DNA of 29,922 bases from Cytophagales bacterium (GTDB lineage: Bacteria; Bacteroidota; Bacteroidia; Cytophagales; UBA9547): positions 1 to 29,922 of the forward strand of contig JANYCH010000102.1 in assembly GCA_025360395.1 (NCBI GenBank), in the 5' to 3' direction. Of this stretch, positions 1-8,318 are shown piece by piece (the first letter of the stretch is position 1; every line of letters starts with the position of its first letter). Below the pieces are notes generated by a model. The model was given only the letters and a program-made list of their open reading frames with translations. It was not told the origin of the DNA and did not search any database. The position numbers and the translations under genes are program-made.

Positions 1-1
1 A

Positions 2-355
2 CAAATTGAGGCATTTCAGAAAAATGCTGAACAGTCACTTCAGGAGAAACAACAAAAACTTATGAAGCCTGTTTTGGAAAAAATTCAAAAGGCCATTGAT
101 GAAATCGCTGTAGAGAACTCTTTTACTTATATCCTAAGTTCAGATGGCGCAATGGGCCAAGTTCCTATTATTCTTTATGGACAAGACAATTTAAATGTAT
201 CTGATATGGTATTAAAGAAAATGGGTGTAACACCTCCAGCAGCTGTAGATCCTGCCAAAGCAACCTCTACACCAACTGAAACAACTCCAAAACCAAAACC
301 AGCAAGCGGGGGAGGGGTTAAACCAATTACAACTCCTAAGCCATTGAAAAAATAA
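2..355 (+). CDS. OmpH/Skp-family periplasmic chaperone, C-terminal part
   Basis: The frame is open from the left edge, so the true start lies outside the window. The visible 117 residues begin in a Gln/Lys/Glu-rich coiled-coil arm. They continue into a segment typical of the OmpH/Skp family: KPVLEKIQKAIDEIAVENSF, then a strand-like VPIILYGQDNLNVSDMVLKKMGV that closes the body domain. The last 40 residues are a Pro/Thr/Lys-rich low-complexity tail, common in Bacteroidota homologues. Family members are periplasmic holdases for outer-membrane proteins and usually lie next to bamA, which would be to the left and cannot be seen. The gene ends 15 nt before a strong hairpin and looks unrelated to the T6SS genes beyond it. 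Confidence 0.8.
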   Translation, partial: QIEAFQKNAEQSLQEKQQKLMKPVLEKIQKAIDEIAVENSFTYILSSDGAMGQVPIILYGQDNLNVSDMVLKKMGVTPPAAVDPAKATSTPTETTPKPKPASGGGVKPITTPKPLKK

Positions 356-369
356 TTAGACATTTATTC

Positions 370-415
370 AAACGAAAAAAAAGACCTGCATTTATGCCGG
401 TCTTTTTTTTCGTTT
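370..415. terminator. Strong bidirectional intrinsic terminator
   Basis: The arms at 370-386 and 399-415 are perfectly complementary (17 bp). They contain a GACC/GGTC core flanked by eight A on the left and eight T on the right. A 3-bp GCA/TGC extension leads into a TTTA loop. The element reads as an intrinsic terminator on both strands. It can end the OmpH-like gene from the left and the tssH-tssB-tssC transcript from the right (tssC stops about 105 nt away). Confidence 0.88.
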
Positions 416-520
416 AACCTTGTCCGATGTTGTAGATTCTGAATCACTAGGGTCTAAACAGGTACTTTATTTTTCTATTCGTCAGGTTACTATATTTCTC
501 AAATAACACTACCCATAGAT

Positions 521-1885
521 TTATGACTGTTTATACTCGCTGTTCCAGGCAGTTCCATCATCACCTTTTTGCCCGTCAAGCTTTACAACAAAACTTTTAG
601 CAGGGAAATAAGGGGTAATATGAATGTCTATCAAAACCCTGTCCTTTTGATTTGGGTCTTGTTCCAGGCGCATGATTTTGAATTTTTCTATAAGCCTGTC
701 TGGCCCCTGGATCCCGTCAAGGAATTTTACTATCTGAGTCCTAAGGTCGCTCTCTGTTTTGGTGGTCCAGTTTTCAAATGCCCTTCTGTTCAGGAAGTCG
801 AACAACACTTTGGTAATATGGTCAAACACCCTTACTACAGAATATGTTTGTAAGCCCAGATTGTCTCCATTAAATAATGTTTTTGCAGAGAAGGCCATTA
901 CTTTGCCATACTCATTTACCATGGGAACCAGGCCTATTTTTTCTAATTGTGATATTTCACTTTTCTTCAAATCAAAATGAACAGCATCTACCTCGTTAAT
1001 CCCGCCATGTTTTTTACCTGCCGTAACCTGAGATAGCATCGTATAATACATTTTACCTGCAAGTGCAGCAGAGGGAGGAATAAATAAATCTTCCGTTTCG
1101 CCCGCCTGTTCTACTTTTCCCCGTCCAACCAGCCAGTTGCAGGTCATGATCACATTTGAACGAAAGACATCACCACCAGTAAAATTCCCATCTGTAAAGA
1201 GGTCTATCACATCGTCTGGGGTATCCAGGTCCGCAAAGTCTGTAACCAGCATTACCTTATTCTCATTGGCGATCTTTCCCCATTTTTCAATTACCATGTT
1301 AGAACCTAAGTAACCTGGGATAACCAGTAACGAATAGTTATCACGTAAATCCAGCCTGTCGAAGTTCTGTTTTAGTTCAGAAGACACATAATCAATAAAC
1401 CTTGGATTGTCAAGGTCTTTCACCTGATCCAATGAAGCATTTAAGATTGTGATGTTCTTAATTTTATCAGACTCTGTATTTTTATAAAACATAGCCAGAG
1501 ATCTGTAGTTTTGCTCCAGTTCTTTAAAAGCGTTCAATGCAGAACCTACGTTTTTGTATAGATTTTTCTGCGCACTTTCCGCTTTCTCTTCGCTTTTATC
1601 AATAATTTGGCTAACATTCTCAGAGTTTGTTAATAAATCCAGCCATATCTCAAGCCTCTTTTTCAATTGATCCCTTTCAGCTTTTTTCTCAGGGTCCGAC
1701 ATGAAAATGTTTTTCCGGGCTTTTCTTTCCGGATTCATGTTTGGTAATCCGTCAATAATATTTTCAAGGAATGCAAAACCACCAGCTTTCACCAGTTTTT
1801 GCAAGCTGGAATCTAAGTGAGATTGCGCTTCATCTCTTGTTTTAAAACCTGGTGCTTCCTTTATAATTTTATTTTCTGTGTTCAT
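521..1885 (-). CDS. tssC: T6SS contractile sheath large subunit TssC
   Basis: This 454-residue protein matches the Bacteroidota form of TssC (VipB-like), which polymerises with TssB into the contractile cytoplasmic sheath around the Hcp tube. The N-terminal part (about residues 1-130) is charged and helical. The middle carries the phosphate-loop-poor TssC body, with a segment around FDRLDLRDNYSLLVIPGYLG and the cluster NVIMTCNWLVGRGKVEQAGE. The last third contains the FLNRRAFENW and ITPYFPAKSFVVKL stretches typical of the sheath core domain. Length is normal for the family. It lies 11 nt downstream of tssB in the order tssH-tssB-tssC, so it is the last gene of that operon. TssB and TssC are almost always adjacent, which supports both calls. 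No truncation or frameshift is visible. Confidence 0.9.
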   Translation of the reverse strand: MNTENKIIKEAPGFKTRDEAQSHLDSSLQKLVKAGGFAFLENIIDGLPNMNPERKARKNIFMSDPEKKAERDQLKKRLEIWLDLLTNSENVSQIIDKSEEKAESAQKNLYKNVGSALNAFKELEQNYRSLAMFYKNTESDKIKNITILNASLDQVKDLDNPRFIDYVSSELKQNFDRLDLRDNYSLLVIPGYLGSNMVIEKWGKIANENKVMLVTDFADLDTPDDVIDLFTDGNFTGGDVFRSNVIMTCNWLVGRGKVEQAGETEDLFIPPSAALAGKMYYTMLSQVTAGKKHGGINEVDAVHFDLKKSEISQLEKIGLVPMVNEYGKVMAFSAKTLFNGDNLGLQTYSVVRVFDHITKVLFDFLNRRAFENWTTKTESDLRTQIVKFLDGIQGPDRLIEKFKIMRLEQDPNQKDRVLIDIHITPYFPAKSFVVKLDGQKGDDGTAWNSEYKQS

Positions 1886-1896
1886 AATTAGTAGGA

Positions 1897-2349
1897 TTAT
1901 ACTTCTGCGTTTAGTTCGTGAAGCAATGCTGTAAGGGCCGTGGTCAGGGCCTCTTTTGTGTCTGCATTTTCTACAATGCTTTTTAAGACTTTGTTGGTTT
2001 TAAATTGCTTTGATATTTTGCTGTATTGGTCAACTTCAGTATTAAGGTTAGTAAGAAATTTACTTTGCTCTACTATTCTCTTTACACCAAAGTCCCCAAC
2101 ATTGGCAAATCTGAAATCTTCTGATTTTGAAGATCCGTCTATTGTTTCAAATTCCACACTGCATTCAGGTTTGAAGTGGCTGAAAACCTCTTCTACAGTT
2201 TTTAAACCATAAACAGCTTCCGGTTTGGGAGCGTCGTTAACTGTAAGTTTCTGTACCAAAAGAGTCTTATTATTGGCAATATCAGATATTGCTTCAGAGG
2301 CATCTACTTTTACTTCATTTCCCCCAATCCCATAGTTAAACATTGACAT
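1897..2349 (-). CDS. tssB: T6SS contractile sheath small subunit TssB
   Basis: A 150-residue protein of the usual TssB size, directly upstream of tssC and 12 nt downstream of tssH. It starts MSMFNYGIGGNEVKVDASEA. It then has a strand-rich region followed by the family-like stretch FSHFKPECSVEFETIDG and a FANVGDFGVKRIVEQSKFL segment, in which subunits usually read 'F..l.DF.p..i....p.L'. The C-terminal third is helical, as expected for the part that packs against TssC. The role is half of the sheath protomer, which contracts to drive the tube outwards and is dismantled by TssH. The start ATG is followed immediately by a Ser-Met pair. The second Met at codon 3 is an alternative start but changes nothing functional. 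Confidence 0.86.
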   Translation of the reverse strand: MSMFNYGIGGNEVKVDASEAISDIANNKTLLVQKLTVNDAPKPEAVYGLKTVEEVFSHFKPECSVEFETIDGSSKSEDFRFANVGDFGVKRIVEQSKFLTNLNTEVDQYSKISKQFKTNKVLKSIVENADTKEALTTALTALLHELNAEV

Positions 2350-2361
2350 ATCCTTCAGGTT

Positions 2362-4896
2362 TTAAATTTCAATAGTATTGTATTCTTTTTTATTTGTGCT
2401 GATGATTTCTCCATTGCGAATTATTTTCCAGTTCAGTTCTTCGCCTTCTAATTCTTTTCCAATTCTCAATTCATCACCTTTTACTAGTTCACCTGTCACT
2501 ATCATTCTGGCAATTGGCCTACGAAGCCTGGTTCTGATTACAGAAGAAAGTTGCCTTGCTCCGTATTTTGGAGTAAAGCCTGAAAGTGCCAATTCCTTTT
2601 TTGCTTCTGGTGATATGTTAAGATGAATCTCTTGTTTGTTCAGGCTTTCGAGCAAGGATTTTAACTGGATTTCCAGTATCCTAACCACATTGTTTTCACT
2701 TATGGGAGCAAAGGGAATTATTTCACTTATTCTGGCGAGAAATTCAGGACGGAAGTTTTTAGCCATAACTTCCATCAATTGTGATGAATTTGGAATATTG
2801 CCGTTTTGAAATTGGGACGAAACCCATTCACTCCCAATATTGGATGTGAAGATGATGAGTGCATTGCTGAAATCACCTTCTTTACCCAATTTGTCATGCA
2901 AGGTGCCTTCATCCATAATTTGTAGAAAGGTGTCAAATACCGAAGGATGGGCCTTTTCTATTTCATCAAAGAGGACTACTGAGTAAGGTTGTTTTCGAAT
3001 TTTATTCACCAGCATTCCTCCTTCTTCATATCCAACATATCCTGGGGGTGCTCCATATAAAAGAGCCGCAGAATGTTCTTCTTTGAATTCGGACATATCG
3101 AACCTGATCATTGCTTTTTCTTCGTTAAAAAGAAACTCAGCCAAAGCCTTAGTAAGTTCTGTTTTTCCAGTTCCGGTGGGGCCAAGGAAAAAGAATGAAC
3201 CTATTGGTTGGCCCTGTTTATTTATTCCGCTTCTAGACTCTAATATTGTGTCCGACAAAATTTTGACCGCATGATTTTGGCCAATTACTCTTTTCTTTAA
3301 TTGTTGTTCAATGTTTAATAATTTATCACGTTCCTGAGTTTGAATCTTTCCTATCGGGATTCCCGTTTTGAATGCAATTATTGCACTTAGGTCTTGTTTT
3401 GAAACTGTTGACCTAACATTTTGAAGGATTCCTTTTAATTTATCAATTGTATTATTGATCTCTTCATAAATTTTTTCAGCGCCAGAAAGTAATTCAATAA
3501 CGGATTCATTTTCTAAATGGCCAGTTAATACCGGACTGATACTGTTTATTAATTGGTAATACAACCATTTTAACTCACTTTCCTTATCTAAATCAGAAAA
3601 TTCTTTATTATTAAAAACTAAATCAATTCCATCCTGAACTTTATTTATTTCCCCAAAGGACGTTTCGTTCATCATTTTTATAGCGGCCATTGTTCTGTCT
3701 AGTAGATCAATAGCTGAATCCGGAAGTTTTTTATCTTTAATATATCTTTTAGCCAGATTAACTGATTCGATGATTGTATCTTTTTCAGCTTTTATTGAAT
3801 GATGACGTTCATATTTATGAATAACTGAACTTACCATTTTAGAAGCAGTAATAAGGCTAGGTTCAGATACTATTACTGCTTCAAATCTTCTGTTAATGGC
3901 AGAATCAGGTTCAATAATTTTCCGGAATTCTTCCTGAGTTGTTGCCCCTATAATTGTAAGCTCACCTCTGGCAAGTTCCGGTTTTAAAAGGTTTGAAATT
4001 GTAGAACCTCCCTGGCCTTTGTTATCTAATATGGTATGGATCTCATCAATAAATAATATAGCTTTATCGTAATTCTGAAGATCCTTTATAATATTTTTTA
4101 ACCTGTCTTCTATTTCTCCTTTGTAAGATGCACCGGCAAATAATGCACCTAACTCCAATTCAAATATTATAGCTGGTTTTAACTGTTCAGGGACTTGCTG
4201 AGATATTATTTTTTGAACCAACCCATCAATGAGGGCAGATTTCCCAACTCCCGGATCGCCTATTAGCAAAACATTTGGTTTACTTCTTCTTCCAAGTATT
4301 TCAACCATCATGAGAATTTCCTTGTCCCTACCAACTACAGGATCAGTTTTTCCTTGCTTAAACCTGTCATTTTTATCAATACAATATGAAAGGAGGCTAC
4401 CATTCATTGTAGTTGGTTGCGTTAAATTATTAACTGAAGTTTTAAGTGTGTTTTCAATGTTTGAATTACCAAGAAGGGACTCTATTATTTCTTTCTCTTT
4501 TAACGGTAATGATTTTAACTGGTCGACTGAAAATCCAAAACCTGGTTTAATCAATGCACACAAAACACAAATACAGTCAGTTAAATCCAAACTGAGTTTA
4601 AACCTTATATTTTCCGCCTCTTCAAATACTGAAGCTAATTTATCATCAGCAAAAGCAACTTCTGATATTTTTATGGATTTAGGGTAATCTTCAATTCGCA
4701 CTTCAGACCATTCGGCAATGTAGTTCAAATCTTTACCTAATGATTTTAAAAAAGGCTGAATACCTGCATTTTTATGCATCAAGGCTTTCAGCATATGGGC
4801 TGGTGCAAATTTTTCGTTTTGAAATTCTTTTACATAAGATTGACCTATTCTTATCGCATCTTTAAGATTTTCACTATAGTTTGGATTGATGTGCAT
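2362..4896 (-). CDS. tssH: T6SS sheath-disassembly AAA+ ATPase TssH (ClpV)
   Basis: An 844-residue Clp/Hsp100 ATPase that extracts TssC from contracted sheaths so they can be reused. An N-terminal Clp-N-like helical domain covers about residues 1-145. The first AAA+ domain has a Walker A GDPGVGKS at 213-220, a Walker B with IDEIH near 283-287, and an NRRFE arginine-finger-like motif at 336-340. A middle helical region spans about 410-510. The second AAA+ domain has GPTGTGKT at 572-579, FDEIEKAH near 643-650, and a TSNIGS sensor segment. A C-terminal small domain contains PKYGARQL. Both ATPase centres appear intact. Adjacency to tssB and tssC separates it from the housekeeping ClpB/ClpC paralogues it resembles. 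It is the first gene of the leftward operon. Confidence 0.93.
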   Translation of the reverse strand: MHINPNYSENLKDAIRIGQSYVKEFQNEKFAPAHMLKALMHKNAGIQPFLKSLGKDLNYIAEWSEVRIEDYPKSIKISEVAFADDKLASVFEEAENIRFKLSLDLTDCICVLCALIKPGFGFSVDQLKSLPLKEKEIIESLLGNSNIENTLKTSVNNLTQPTTMNGSLLSYCIDKNDRFKQGKTDPVVGRDKEILMMVEILGRRSKPNVLLIGDPGVGKSALIDGLVQKIISQQVPEQLKPAIIFELELGALFAGASYKGEIEDRLKNIIKDLQNYDKAILFIDEIHTILDNKGQGGSTISNLLKPELARGELTIIGATTQEEFRKIIEPDSAINRRFEAVIVSEPSLITASKMVSSVIHKYERHHSIKAEKDTIIESVNLAKRYIKDKKLPDSAIDLLDRTMAAIKMMNETSFGEINKVQDGIDLVFNNKEFSDLDKESELKWLYYQLINSISPVLTGHLENESVIELLSGAEKIYEEINNTIDKLKGILQNVRSTVSKQDLSAIIAFKTGIPIGKIQTQERDKLLNIEQQLKKRVIGQNHAVKILSDTILESRSGINKQGQPIGSFFFLGPTGTGKTELTKALAEFLFNEEKAMIRFDMSEFKEEHSAALLYGAPPGYVGYEEGGMLVNKIRKQPYSVVLFDEIEKAHPSVFDTFLQIMDEGTLHDKLGKEGDFSNALIIFTSNIGSEWVSSQFQNGNIPNSSQLMEVMAKNFRPEFLARISEIIPFAPISENNVVRILEIQLKSLLESLNKQEIHLNISPEAKKELALSGFTPKYGARQLSSVIRTRLRRPIARMIVTGELVKGDELRIGKELEGEELNWKIIRNGEIISTNKKEYNTIEI

Positions 4897-5222
4897 TTTA
4901 AAATATTATTATTACAACTATCTTATGTTATTTAAATCATTAATTATTACATGTAAATAAGTAACATTCTACGTTTAGGGCTATTGTTAAATAATTTGCA
5001 ACATAGTGATAAATATATATAAATGTTCAATTTTTATTATAAAATACTGTTTAAAATAACAATCCAATATTGAAACAGGAAAAAGAACTAAGTAAGACCT
5101 ATTTGTTGATTATTTAAATATATTTGCAACCTGCATTCAATCATTCCTTTTCCTCCTCCTGAAAAATGATTGTAGTATCACCTTAAATATTTATTTTAAT
5201 ATACTTTACTCCATTTTCATTA
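4897..5222. promoter_or_regulatory. Divergent intergenic region between the two T6SS operons
   Basis: 326 nt without a credible gene, very rich in A and T, separating divergent tssH and tssN. Both operons should start here. On the plus strand a perfect Bacteroidota -7 type element (TATATTTG, matching TAnnTTTG) lies at 5119-5126. The nearest upstream TTTG (5102-5105) is closer than the usual spacing, so the -33 part is weak. On the minus strand a poorer match (TATGTTG, 5005 down to 4999) has a TTG about 22 nt upstream of it (5030-5028). Motif choice rests on known Bacteroidota promoter consensus, not on data. Confidence 0.45.
5138..5172 (+). promoter_or_regulatory. 8-bp perfect inverted repeat in the tssN leader
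   Basis: CAATCATT at 5138-5145 is exactly complementary to AATGATTG at 5165-5172, around a 19-nt pyrimidine-rich centre (CCTTTTCCTCCTCCTG then AAA). It begins about 11 nt after the -7-like element at 5119-5126. It would therefore sit at the very 5' end of the tssN operon transcript or act as an operator just downstream of the start site. There is no T-run after it, so it is not an intrinsic terminator. Confidence 0.4.
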
Positions 5223-6101
5223 ATGAAGGTAAAAGACTTATTTCTTGATAATCTTCTATTCCCGGCCTTAGCACTAGTTTTGATCAGTGTTGTTTCAATT
5301 CTAAATAGAAAATTAGCTTTTGTTAAGCTTGGCAATCTGATAATTTTAATTTGTCTGTCAAGTTTGATAATAGGTTTAGCAGGACTTTCTGTTTTGTTAA
5401 ATATTCCTTTTTTGCCGTATTTATATATTTACATTTTTATTCTTTTTATTCTGATAGGATATTTTTATAAAGATTTTATTTCGGACGTTTTAATACATCC
5501 GGACGAGCAAGTAAATCACACTCTTGCAGTTGTTGTATCACTATCTGTTTTATTTATAGGGAGTTATTTGTTTTCAATTTTGTTTAACCTTAGCAATGAA
5601 CTTCATTATGGATTTATTGCCAGTACATCAACTTTTTCTTTTGTTTTGCCTCTCTTTTTCAATTGGACTTTTAAGTCATTAGTCGATATCCCTTCAGGAA
5701 TTTATAAGGTCTGGAAGTACAATCCCCATGTAGCAGATTATGATTATACCTCTGACACTGTTGAAAAGATAATTTTATTGGAGTTAATCTTGAGCAGAAA
5801 TCCTGAAAATCCTGATGTAATTAAGGTTAAAGCAAAGGCACCAATTGGATTAATTTTTGGTAATTGGTTTCAATTATTCCTAAATGATTATAATGCCAAA
5901 TATCTCGACAATCCAATAGTTTATGATGGAGGTGGAAACGAACAAAATGGATGGATGTTTTATGAAAAAAAACATTATTTCTTAGATAAAAAGTACATAG
6001 ACCCTCAGATTACTATTCAAGAAAATAAGTTAAATGACCAGACTATCATAAATTGTAAAAGAGTGTCAGAATCTTACGGGATTAAAAAAAATACTAAATG
6101 A
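5223..6101 (+). CDS. tssN: T6SS subtype iii multipass inner-membrane protein TssN
   Basis: A 292-residue protein with about five or six hydrophobic helices in the first 165 residues (around 10-28, 33-60, 64-83, 96-118 and 127-147) and a soluble C-terminal part of about 125 residues. That plan, and its place directly upstream of tssK in a Bacteroidota T6SS locus, fits TssN. TssN is one of the proteins specific to subtype iii systems, where a TssN/O/P/Q/R envelope complex replaces TssJLM. The soluble half contains VKAKAPIGLIFGNWFQLFLNDYN, presumably a cytoplasmic domain contacting the baseplate (inference). Its TGA overlaps the tssK start in an ATGA, so the two are translationally coupled. It is the first gene of the rightward operon. 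Sequence recognition is moderate; context carries much of the call. Confidence 0.78.
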   Translation: MKVKDLFLDNLLFPALALVLISVVSILNRKLAFVKLGNLIILICLSSLIIGLAGLSVLLNIPFLPYLYIYIFILFILIGYFYKDFISDVLIHPDEQVNHTLAVVVSLSVLFIGSYLFSILFNLSNELHYGFIASTSTFSFVLPLFFNWTFKSLVDIPSGIYKVWKYNPHVADYDYTSDTVEKIILLELILSRNPENPDVIKVKAKAPIGLIFGNWFQLFLNDYNAKYLDNPIVYDGGGNEQNGWMFYEKKHYFLDKKYIDPQITIQENKLNDQTIINCKRVSESYGIKKNTK

Positions 6102-7237
6102 ATAATCGAGACAATCATTTGGCAGTCAATTGGATTGATGGGATGAAAATTTCAAAAAATCATTTTATTCAAAGTGATAATTATTTTCAGGATTCTATAA
6201 GATTGTCGAGGAATATATTTCTTAACGATTATAATTTTGGTCTTTTAGATAATGAACAAGACCCTTCAAACACTTTTAATCTATTGTTCGATTATTCAAA
6301 TGGAACCGCAGAAATAATTTTGAAAAGTTGTCATGCCATTACGAGAGGTGGAGCTATTATTGATATTCACCATGATAATCAGGTCAAGTCACAACTTTCC
6401 ATATCTGGGAATACAAAAAATGAAATAAAGGAATGGTATTTAATTATATCTGTAAATCCTTTTATAAGGGTTCCAGTAGGTAGTCCTGATATAAATGAAA
6501 ACCCGCCCAGGCACCCGTTTACAGATTCCAAATACGTATTAGAAGTTGTCCCTTCAGTTCAAATTAATAAGCAGGATATTGGCCTATTCAAACTGCCTAT
6601 TGGAAGGATTAATTTAGTTGAAGGAGAATTAATATTGGATAAAAAATTGATGCCTCCTTGTAGTACAATTCATTGTTATCCTGAAATGAATAAAGCTTTT
6701 GAAGTTTCTGGAACCACATTTCAAAGCTTATATAATTTTGCATTGAAGGTTTTAAGAAAAATTCAAGATAAAAATAAGCCTTTGTCCATTGCCAAAAATA
6801 TCCGGTTATTATGCGAAGGCATCATGAGTTTTTACGGCGGAAATTATTTTAAATTAAGGAACATTATTCCACAACAACCTCCAGTATTCTATATCGAATC
6901 ATTTTCAATTTTAGCAATTACTTACCAAACAGTGTTGCAAACAATACCTTCAGAAGAAAAGGAAGAATTGATGAAATATACTTTTGAATGGTGTGACATA
7001 TCCCCAGGTGATTTTGAAAACATCCTAGTAGCTGCGGTAAAAATAAGGTATGACCATTATGCTATTTCAGATTCCGTAGATAAAATTCAAAAGTTTTTAG
7101 ATACTTTGTTAGTTATCTTAACCAGGATGGATAGCCTTGAGTTTGTTGGACAAAGGAAGGAAAGTATGGTTGTGACAAAGGAAATTGTTGTTCAACAGGT
7201 AGAACAACCTAAGAAAAGATGGAGCATTTTAGATTAG
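6098..7237 (+). CDS. tssK: T6SS baseplate subunit TssK
   Basis: A 379-residue protein whose N terminus reads VNWIDGMKISKNHFIQSDNY (about residues 10-29), the hallmark 'W..Gm.i...HF...d.Y' of TssK. TssK is the trimeric adaptor that links the TssE/F/G wedge of the baseplate to the membrane complex. A middle beta-rich shoulder domain and a helical segment (about 205-300, with NIRLLCEGIMSFYGG) follow. The C-terminal end is KKRWSILD, a tryptophan-containing tail that resembles other Bacteroidota members. It is shorter than the roughly 445-residue proteobacterial TssK, as expected for subtype iii. The start ATG overlaps the tssN stop (ATGA). The next gene begins within 8 nt. Confidence 0.86.
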   Translation: MNNRDNHLAVNWIDGMKISKNHFIQSDNYFQDSIRLSRNIFLNDYNFGLLDNEQDPSNTFNLLFDYSNGTAEIILKSCHAITRGGAIIDIHHDNQVKSQLSISGNTKNEIKEWYLIISVNPFIRVPVGSPDINENPPRHPFTDSKYVLEVVPSVQINKQDIGLFKLPIGRINLVEGELILDKKLMPPCSTIHCYPEMNKAFEVSGTTFQSLYNFALKVLRKIQDKNKPLSIAKNIRLLCEGIMSFYGGNYFKLRNIIPQQPPVFYIESFSILAITYQTVLQTIPSEEKEELMKYTFEWCDISPGDFENILVAAVKIRYDHYAISDSVDKIQKFLDTLLVILTRMDSLEFVGQRKESMVVTKEIVVQQVEQPKKRWSILD

Positions 7238-7244
7238 GTTGGGA

Positions 7245-7736
7245 ATGAAAGCATTAAATGGTTATTTAATTGTTAAGAAGTATCTTATTTTTTTAGGATA
7301 CTTTTCCACATTACTGGCTATAACACTTCTTTATAGTTATTTCTATTTTAAAACTTTTGAAAGCTATTCAATTGAATTAGAAAGAAGGCAACAGGAATCT
7401 GATTATGTAAATAATGGGAAGATTATATTATCGCATAAAATAGATAGCTTAAACAATTTTATAAAATTACTCAATACCAAACAGGTGCAAAATGAAACAG
7501 CACTTGAAAGATCCATTATTAATTTGAAAAATGGTGCAGTCCGCACTATTACGGATCTTGAAAAGGTGGATGATTATGATTTTAAACTACAGAAGACAAT
7601 CATTTATAATGTTGAAGCAGCGCTTGAAATTAAAAGAAATTTAAGTCAGGCAAAAAGTGAGGAAGAAAATAGCAGAAAAAAGCTTTTTGAATGTATAGAA
7701 GCAAATAAAAAAATGAAAGAGGAGTATGAAAAATAA
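7245..7736 (+). CDS. T6SS TssO-type single-pass inner-membrane protein (first of two)
   Basis: I place the start at ATG 7245 (MKALNGYLIVKKYLIFLG), 7 nt after the tssK stop. The same frame also opens at a TTG two codons earlier, which is less likely. The product is 163 residues with one transmembrane helix (about residues 13-33). The rest is a strongly charged, helical, probably coiled-coil periplasmic domain rich in Glu, Lys, Asn and Leu. This architecture and the locus match the TssO family of Bacteroidota T6SS membrane complexes. It shares its plan and size, but little obvious sequence, with the gene that follows. No lipobox is seen, so a lipoprotein role is not supported. Which of the two is the true TssO, and whether this one is a divergent paralogue or another subunit, cannot be settled by eye. 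Confidence 0.6.
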   Translation: MKALNGYLIVKKYLIFLGYFSTLLAITLLYSYFYFKTFESYSIELERRQQESDYVNNGKIILSHKIDSLNNFIKLLNTKQVQNETALERSIINLKNGAVRTITDLEKVDDYDFKLQKTIIYNVEAALEIKRNLSQAKSEEENSRKKLFECIEANKKMKEEYEK

Positions 7737-7759
7737 GGCTATGAGATTAAACTATGTTT

Positions 7760-7789
7760 TATTCTCATCTTCAACCCGAAATGAGAATA
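7760..7789 (+). promoter_or_regulatory. Intercistronic hairpin in the T6SS operon
   Basis: A perfect 9-bp stem (TATTCTCAT at 7760-7768 with ATGAGAATA at 7781-7789) and a 12-nt loop lie in the only sizeable gap (84 nt) of the tssN-tssG operon. There is no U-tract, so a terminator is unlikely. An mRNA processing or stability element between the two tssO-type genes is the simplest reading (inference). Confidence 0.45.
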
Positions 7790-7820
7790 GTGTAGATTAA
7801 GCACTATAAAATTAAACAAG

Positions 7821-8318
7821 ATGCAAAATCCTATTGCGAAAGAAAGAAAGTATTTGATAATCTATTTATTGGTCTTTTATATCCTTATTTCTACAATATT
7901 TTTTAAGGCTACGTATACAAATTATAAATTTCCTGAACAAAAAAACCTGCAGTCATTTAATTTTAAAAATGAAACTTTATTGGATGTGGAAAAATATGAG
8001 GCTCTTTCCGATTCAATAAATAAACTCATTACAATTTATGAACCTGGATCGAAGAAAATGCTTCATGAAAGTACCCTAAATTATGAACTGGAAGAATTGA
8101 GAAAGGATTATAACACAAATACAAATAAGGAAGATTACAAAATCCTGCATCAATTGGATGATTTTTATAGTAACCAATTTTTTGATAAGAAGGCTATTGA
8201 GAATTCTATAAAGAATTCAGAATTTTTAAAGAAAAATCTTGAAGAATGTGAAATTGGCTTTAAGCAAACACAAAATTCAATTCAGTTACAGGAGGCTTTA
8301 AAAGGTATCAAGCAATGA
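7821..8318 (+). CDS. tssO: T6SS TssO-type single-pass inner-membrane protein (second of two)
   Basis: A 165-residue protein starting MQNPIAKERKYLIIYLLVFY. A charged cytoplasmic N terminus with KERK leads into one transmembrane helix (about residues 11-30) and then a YKFPEQKNLQSF segment. After that comes a helical, Glu/Lys/Asn-rich periplasmic region with an LDDFYSNQFFDKKAIENSI stretch. The 'KER + helix + FP.q.N' start resembles TssO proteins, so of the two neighbouring genes I consider this the better TssO candidate. TssO is part of the TssN/O/P/Q/R envelope complex of subtype iii T6SS. The stop codon overlaps the tssP start (ATGA at 8315-8318), pointing to coupled synthesis with TssP. An 84-nt gap with a hairpin separates it from the gene upstream. 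Confidence 0.65.
   Translation: MQNPIAKERKYLIIYLLVFYILISTIFFKATYTNYKFPEQKNLQSFNFKNETLLDVEKYEALSDSINKLITIYEPGSKKMLHESTLNYELEELRKDYNTNTNKEDYKILHQLDDFYSNQFFDKKAIENSIKNSEFLKKNLEECEIGFKQTQNSIQLQEALKGIKQ

Noticed and set aside
569..980. Plus-strand open frames opposite tssC
   Set aside because: They are shadows of a well-supported gene and show no protein-like features.
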